This document shows, in pieces, positions 43,401-64,000 of a stretch of DNA of 64,000 nucleotides. The DNA comes from Phoronis australis. Lineage: Eukaryota > Phoronida > Phoronidae. Under the pieces are notes generated by a model that saw only the letters and a program-made list of their open reading frames with translations, had not been told where the DNA came from and ran no database searches. A program made the translations under genes and the position numbers. The first letter of the stretch is position 1. Each line of letters begins with the position of its first letter. The DNA lies in assembly GCA_002633005.1 (NCBI GenBank), contig NMRA01000012.1, positions 1,708,109 through 1,772,108 on the forward strand, given 5' to 3'.

Positions 43401-46400
43401 AATTGTGCTAATGCACATGGGTGTTCTGTCGTTCATAACTTTTCTTTGTCGGTAAGTCTCCCCATGTTGCCACTGTTTCCGAGAATGATCTGACTGGGGT
43501 CAACTCGCACTTGCCAACGTGTTCCCTTGGAATGCAATTTTCTATGGATAGATTGATACCAAAGTCAAGTTGTAAATTATGTAGCTGGTATTCAATGTGT
43601 ACAGTGTAATGTTAAGTGGTAATACACGTTGGATAAAACCTCCATGTACGGTAACACACGGTTGTTAAACTTCCATCCTTTAAATAGTAGTGTAGAACTT
43701 CAAATAGTGAAGTCGTACATTTGCATTTGTTTGTTGCACACATGTCTTTGAAATTCTTGGTACGGTAAATTTTTTCAATTGTAAGAGGCACAATCTGGGA
43801 CGAAAAACACATTTCTGAGATTATTGCTAAGTATGATAGACTAAAGTTATAACTTTGAGCTAAAAAGCAGCGTAATCGCCTGACGTTGGCTTCAGGTCAG
43901 TTGGTAGAATTAACCTTATGAGTTAAAATACGCTTAAAATACTAGACTACTTGACACATTGGCTTTTTAACTCTACTTGCAAAATGCACTGCTTCTTGGG
44001 CTGAGGTTGTGGGTTCAAATCTTCCTTGGGGCTGCTGTGAGTACAAGTACTGTTGTCAATAATGTCGCTAAATAAAGAATAATAGTTTTTGATATTGGCT
44101 GCATCCACCACAGAATCCTCTACAGGCCAAGGTTGGCATTCCTGGGTCAACTACTGGTTCTCATAAACTATCATACCATCACTGGCTCTTTAGTTCTTTG
44201 CATGTGTAGTTAATGGCAGAGACCATATCTCCTCTGCTGGCTAATTAATAAGATGCAGTTGTACTGGCATGCTAACTAGGTCACCTAGTAAATTGTCTTT
44301 GTGTCTTCCTAGTGGTGGTTGCATATTTGTCTGGCTGGACAGATCTCCTCAGAAATAACCCTTAGCTTTTCTGTGACCTAAGGGGTGTACTTGTAGTGAC
44401 TCAAAAGGTGGGTGGAATTTCATTAGACAAATGCCGATTGAATATTACAATTTAGTAGCAAAAAGTTTCATCACCATTAACAAAAAATATGTGAAAGTCT
44501 CAGACAGTGCTAATTAGGCCAAACTGAATTTGCCAACTTCAAACTGGAATTATTCAAATTTACCCATCTTCTCATTGAGCTAATCAATGAACTCCATTCA
44601 TCCATCTTGTATTAGATTTCACAGCGCTGCATGGGGCTTAACGGAGTAGTGAATGTTAAAAGATAGCATTTTTGTGAACTCGAATGAGGTCATCTCATCT
44701 TTTAGAAATAGACTGTTATCAGGTTCTTAAATTATCTCTAAAAAATAGCATTTTCACCCTCTCCTTTGCCAAAAGCAAAAATGTCAGTAATGGGAAAAGT
44801 TGCAAGAGTCACCTTTGCTGGCGCTTTGCTGATGGTTTTAGTTTCCCCAAAGCTGCTAGTGTTTCTGATCTAAGAGCACTTTCGTAGCCAGACAGCTTAC
44901 TTCAAAGGACACTTACGTACATGTGCGGATCTTTGGTTTTGTTAGGTTTGGTAGAAAGTCTCAGTGAAGGTGCTGCAATATCAAGTTTCGTTCTTAAAGT
45001 GCTCCTAGTGGTGGGGAAATAAACTAATGTGCTGGACAAATGGTCACTTGTAGCAGACTTGTCTGGCTAAAATGCAGGATTGCTTTTTGCCTCTGAAAGC
45101 TGCCTGCAGTTTTACCATTCATGTGATTCTAACTGTATATTTTGTTGCCAATAGTGATGAAGATGGACATTTCATTGTCCTTGCTAAGTTTTCCCTGAGG
45201 CTGCCTTTTGTGAATGCGCATTACCAGTTGTGATTAGCTTTGTGAGAATGTATTGAGCAATAGTGCTGGTATTTTTGTGTCTACATTCTAGTTACTAGTA
45301 GTATTGACAGAGATCAGTTTAGAAAAGAACACGCCTATGGGTCAATTGACCCAACGACGACCTTCTAATCTGTCGGTCGATTTAAAAAAACCTAAGTTGT
45401 ATGAGGTTAGTTTTTTGTGCCGTTTATGGATTAGAGTTTTTGGGCGGCATCGTGTGTGTGATTTCGCATACTATTCTATTTCATCACATGACTAGTGGCT
45501 GGTCTGAACATTGTGCTGTATTTCAATCCACAGTTGGTATAATTTTTTATTTTTCTTAATATGGCCCTCATTGCCTTTGTTTTATAATCTGATCTCATTT
45601 GCATAATTCCTGTTGCGAGACAAAATAAGACAAGATTGCCTATGAATCCGGCTGGCCTAGTACAGCAACCATAGTGCCTCAATGTAAGTTTTATGAGCCA
45701 TTGACGTGAGCACCAAAAAGTGGGACATGATCCTAAGATTATCTCTGTATTAGTCATGGTTAATGAAGCATTACATCTTCATATTATTACAGTATGATCG
45801 GTTAAGTTTCATGGTTTGACTAGGTCCAATGTCACAGCAAGTGTTCTGCACCACAGAAAATCCAAACTTGACAAGAAGTTTATGTTCAAAGGTCCATGAT
45901 CATACTTTGTATTAAGTCTTGCAATAAATACACTGAGCTTGTTCAAAAAGTTCAAAATGCCCCATTGGCTTGTCTTCCAAAAGTCATTGACAAAAATAAG
46001 CCAAACTCGGCATTACAAATTCAATCAAACTCCTCGCTGCTATGAGTCAAAACAGGTTGTGGAGAACACTGAGTCAACCTTGATTTGATTTGTCATTAAA
46101 TAAATGCAGGGAGCCTTGTAGATGAATGTTCTGTTGCCTAATTCTCTGTCAGTGTCAACTAGGAATGCTCTGCTGTAAAAGGAAAGAAACAAGCTCTAGA
46201 CTGTTGCATATGCCTCAATACAAAGAAAGGATAGCTGTTGGGGGTATTTTGCCTTTGTTAAAATATTACCAAATGTTACACATTCTGTCCTGCTGATTAT
46301 ACACTGTGCCCAAGTGATGGTTGCGAAAAACTGCTGCCTGAGTAGAGGACAGTCTTCATTTTGGGTAACCAGCGGTATGAAGTGGTCAGTTATGAAATTT

Positions 46401-46717
46401 GTACCATCCACTTGTTTCTGCTTCAATGAGAAACGTTTTCTGGAAAGGGAAGGGAAAAGAACTGATTATATTTTTCTTTGTTGCTTGAAATCAGGCTCTA
46501 GTTGTTTTGCAGGGCCTGAAGCAATTGACAATGCGACCTGGCATAATTCCTAGATTGAGAAATGGAAAACAAGCTTGCTGAAACAAGCCAACCCCCGCAT
46601 GTGGGGGTGAGAAAGTCCTGGTCCATACTAATGACATTTATTTGACAACAGTCCAAAGTTTAAGAAATGGGATATCTGAATTGAAGAACTATCAAATGGA
46701 ACGAATGCCCTGCCGAG

Positions 46718-47460
46718 GTCCTGAGATTGCCCAGGCGGCCTAATCTTTGTACTTGAAATCGAATTCAAGCTTATTTTTGACATTTTTCGATCTACTTTGG
46801 TTCAAACCCAGGATAATTGTCTGCTATTCTGTTCTCAACTATAGTATTGTTCATGAGTTGGAAAGTTCTTGCAATCTCAAGTTTTTACTCAAGTTTGTAG
46901 CTTGAATCTTGAGGTCATCAATTGCGATCTTTGTCGCTCATACAGCCATAATATACTCACCTATCTTGATTTTGTATTAAAATAGAATGGAAAATGTCAG
47001 AAATAATTCGAGTTCAGAGATTCTGTCAGAAGCCCAAAAACCACTTCCCATCTTAGTAAGGAACATGTTGAGACCTGAGCCGGGGGGGCTTATCTTTTTA
47101 ATAAAAAATTAAAATTATTTTTGGCATTTTCTTCTTTTGCGCGAACTCCAGAGTGCCTCATTTTCTATGCTCTACGACATAAAATGGCTTAGGCGAACTA
47201 CTGTCTAATCAATGTTTGTACTTGATGACTCCAACTTAAAGACTAAAAGTTTGAGTCTGAACTCAAAATTTCAAGTCTACTTGAATCTCGAGTCTGTTCT
47301 TCAAATGTTGGGGTCATCAAGTGCGAAACTTATGCATAAACCATAATGTGCTCGAGCACAGAATGATGGACACTTACCTGGAGTCTACAGAGAAGTAGAA
47401 TAGAAAGTGCCAAAAATATTTTCAGTTTCAAGTAAAAAGATTAGACCTCAGGCCCAGGCG
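46718..47460. repeat. diverged tandem repeat with a 354-372 base period
   Basis: Related unit starts stand at 46718 (GTCCTGAGATTGCCCAGGCGG), 47072 (GACCTGAGCCGGGGGGGCTT) and 47444 (GACCTCAGGCCCAGGCG). Inside each unit come TTTTTGACATTTT or TTTTTGGCATTTT, then GAGGTCATCAATTGCGA or GGGGTCATCAAGTGCGA, then ATAGAATGGAAAATGTCAG or ATAGAAAGTGCCAAAAAT. Two full units and a partial third. Confidence 0.65.
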
Positions 47461-47789
47461 TGCGTTCTGTTGATGTGAGACTCCCGAAAACACAAGATCA
47501 CGCAAGGCTTATAGTGAGATATTGACTCGCGCCAGAGCGTAGTAGAAGCAACTGAAGCAAGCATGTGATCCCATTAGCTTCCAATTCTTCGCAACGCACG
47601 CCAGGTCTAAGGCGGTATACTGTTAGGCAATTAATTACTCTGAATACCGCAAGCATACAGAGGCAATAGTACATCCCCATAGAAAGTTACCCATCGCAAA
47701 ATACAGCGAATAAAATCGAATGAACATGCATATATGCACACTGAGCTTTAATTAACACATACCGTGACTGGATACAATTTAGTCAACAT

Positions 47790-48180
47790 AACTTGAACAT
47801 GTTATTGAAAATCTGTCGCAGTTCACTCGAGTTTCTCTTGCCCGGTGCCATTTTGAGGAAGTTGCGTGAAATCATGCCTTTTAACGAAAAAAAGTCCAAG
47901 GGACACAAATGGTACAAATTCCACCTGATAGCTTTCCATGCTATTTTGCAATTGTTACGCGCCAGGTTACGCGCTTCGCTCAGAAAGCGTTGCTGAAGAA
48001 AGTTTAAGCACATTTTAAAGTGACGATTTTAAGTGTAAAATGTATTTTTGACGATGTGAAAACCTCTTGCTGAGTGGATTTAACCTATGGTCCGTTTAAA
48101 ATACACGGGATGAAATTCATACAGAAAGCGATGGGAAGTAGTGTAGCCCCTAACTGGCCAACCGAGAGGGGCTACGTAGT
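47790..48180. other. CpG-containing, promoter-like stretch upstream of TAOK
   Basis: More CpG than its surroundings (GTTACGCGCCAGGTTACGCG) and, on the minus strand, CAAAATGGC at an ATG. GTAGCCCCT and AGGGGCTAC form a small inverted repeat near 48145-48177. It could be the TAOK promoter or first noncoding exon, but nothing decides it. Confidence 0.2.
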
Positions 48181-48691
48181 ATACCGTGTGTTATCTAAAT
48201 CAAAAGTTTGCATGATTCATGTGCTTTTCTGTCACTACTTGACTGTCATCTGATGGTAGACAATTCCAGAACCTCGGCGTACCCTGAGAAAGACTCACAC
48301 CCAGGAAGGACCTATTCAGCATTTGGGTGGAGATTGTATCGACACGATTAATTGCAAACTTGTCAAGATACAGTACTTAAATGCTTTGATGTTTGGAAAA
48401 ATAATATTCCCTGACCAAATATGCTGTACTTGCTGTGCTAGGGTCATGAATGGACCTGTTCTTACTGATTATTATGCTTACCGTGTTATTCCCAAAAATG
48501 CAGCCAGTGGTATTATTTGGCCTACTTTCTTACTAGAAATGAATGCCTTCTTATTCTTATTCTTCTTTGCTTTACTGTTTTGTTTTCGTTTGTTTGCAAG
48601 TGTTGGGCATGAGACCAATTACAATGCTGGCCTATTGTGTAAGGAGTCAAAACATCCTGCATATAGAACTTTAGTTTGGTCAGGAAGTTCA

Positions 48692-48745
48692 CAGAAAATT
48701 TGCCCAGCTTGGTTTCAAGGCAGAAAATTTGCCAAGCTTGGTTTC
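48692..48745. repeat. two-copy 27-28 base tandem repeat
   Basis: CAGAAAATTTGCCCAGCTTG followed by GTTTCAAGG, then CAGAAAATTTGCCAAGCTTG followed by GTTTCATG. Confidence 0.65.
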
Positions 48746-49528
48746 ATGTTAGCAATAGAGTATTTATTACAACTTGCTCTTTCATTTCATAACACAGTCT
48801 TCTGTTGACATTTTTGCAATTCAAATTTTATCTGTGTAACCATCTAGAAAATAGCAAATTGAGTAAGGGTATCTGATTACAATCAGTTATAAATGCCTGC
48901 ATTATTAGAAAGCAGGAGAACACAAACTAATTTCTTCTGGTCCAGTAATTGTGCACCTATGATGCATGATGTGGTTAGTTTTATCCACTTGGGATTCACA
49001 AAGGCAGGGGATCCAAGACAATGGTTGAGGAAGCTTATGCAGAGGCTAGACTAGGAAAGTACAAACTTGTACTTCCTAGTTGAAATGCACTAATTGTTAT
49101 TTGCCATCTCTAGATTCATTTTCCTCCATGCTTCCTCTTTTATCTGTGGTCATTTCTCTCATCTTAAAACAAAAGCCTTTTCCTATTTCCAAAAAATCTT
49201 ACCAATTTAGGACAGGACATTGTGGACAAGTGAATTTTTTTATTTTTTTGCATGTTTTATTGATAATATCAGATTTATCCTTTGCCATGTTCAAGTTCTG
49301 TTCCAAAGCTAGCATCGGAAAATAATTTTTATTAAAATGTTTTCTTTTAAACTTGGTAATGTCAATTTTCAATGCATATCAGATCAGAAAGACATGTCAC
49401 TTGCAATGTTGTGACATCTGTATTGAAATACTAGACTGGCTGTTGATGGCATTCCGAAACAAAGTAGTCTATCCAAGAATTACTTAACATTTGTGTTCAC
49501 TACCATTCAACACTCACAACTGGAACCA

Positions 49529-49584
49529 TGCACGCGTGCATGCACAGGCACGCACACGCACACGCACACACACACGCTCACACA
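49529..49584. repeat. CA/CACG microsatellite
   Basis: Alternating purine-pyrimidine tract (GCACGCACACGCACACGCAC), about 1.3 kb... short of the TAOK start at 50001 by roughly 0.4 kb; such tracts can adopt Z-DNA. Confidence 0.8.
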
Positions 49585-49917
49585 AAATAAACTCACTGTG
49601 TCTCTTTTAACTTATTGTCTGGGAATAATGTTGCAAGTGTTTAATTATGTCGTAATATAAAAGCTCGTCTTAATCACTCTCTTATGGGCAATTACTCCTT
49701 GGCCCATCAGTCCACATGCTAAAACATCATGCTGTAGACTGGGTTTGACTTCAGCCTGTGGTATGGGTGTTTTACTACGTATCACGGGGAGTTCATATGT
49801 CTTCAGTCCGTTATTTAAAACAGTGAAATTCTTGTCATCATTTATTTGATACAAAGGACAAACATTGTTCATTATACATTGATATGCTTATAAAGCCTCG
49901 TGTATTTTACCTTACAG

Positions 49918-64000
<14,083 letters not shown>

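Larger units (their letters stand above)
38611..49917. other. intergenic region between VPS37 and TAOK
   Basis: Must hold the 5' UTR exons and promoters of both divergent genes, but only the VPS37 side shows motifs (near 40385-40440). Also holds a SINE-like copy, a transposon-like phrase near 42108-42140 (TTTATCTAGGATTTCAG), the ~360-base tandem repeat and a CA microsatellite. No confident gene. Confidence 0.5.

Noticed and set aside
47785-47847. Short minus-strand peptide MAPGKRNSSELRQIFNNMF with a YY1-like start
   Set aside because: Stops after 22 codons with no usable donor before the stop. Kept only as a hint of promoter-like sequence.
48323-48808. 161-residue plus-strand open frame
   Set aside because: Hydrophobic, Phe/Leu-rich, no recognised domain, overlaps a local tandem repeat and has no splice partners. 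More likely a chance frame in AT-rich DNA.

Overview
This window is animal nuclear DNA: AT-rich, intron-rich, full of decayed transposons, with GT-AG introns and no operons or Shine-Dalgarno sites. A 143-base run of N and two single Ns show a draft assembly. Protein similarity and repeat content fit a bilaterian, probably a marine invertebrate; the sequence alone does not place the phylum.

Three conserved genes can be built exon by exon, with splice phases that agree at every junction. (1) A ROGDI homologue lies on the minus strand from 26115 down to 2773: 11 coding exons, 261 residues, complete from ATG to stop. ROGDI belongs to the rabconnectin-3/RAVE-like group that regulates V-ATPase. (2) A VPS37 homologue, an ESCRT-I subunit with a Mod(r) domain, lies on the minus strand from 38610 down to 34108: 4 coding exons, 207 residues, complete. 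(3) A TAO kinase (TAOK, a STE20-type MAP3K) lies on the plus strand from 50001 to beyond the window end: 13 coding exons covering residues 1-605, that is the whole kinase domain and the first part of the coiled-coil region. VPS37 and TAOK are divergent, about 11.4 kb apart.

Layout: 1-2772 ROGDI 3' flank; 2773-26115 ROGDI, with a dead mariner, a foldback element, MITE-like elements, two minisatellites and a diverged duplication in its introns; 26116-34107 intergenic, with palindromic elements, transposon ends and the N gap, plus one doubtful plus-strand first exon at 32867; 34108-38610 VPS37, with a broken retrotransposon RNase H fragment in intron 1; 38611-49917 intergenic and probable 5' UTR or promoter sequence, with a ~360-base tandem repeat near 46.7-47.4 kb; 49918-64000 TAOK, with a TTAA-flanked MITE, a 27-base minisatellite and an 81-base direct repeat in introns.

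The three genes share no pathway beyond broad housekeeping roles (V-ATPase and endolysosome, ESCRT, kinase signalling). I found no CRISPR array, operon, or convincing undescribed molecular system. The unusual content is mostly repeat structure and how it sits around the exons.
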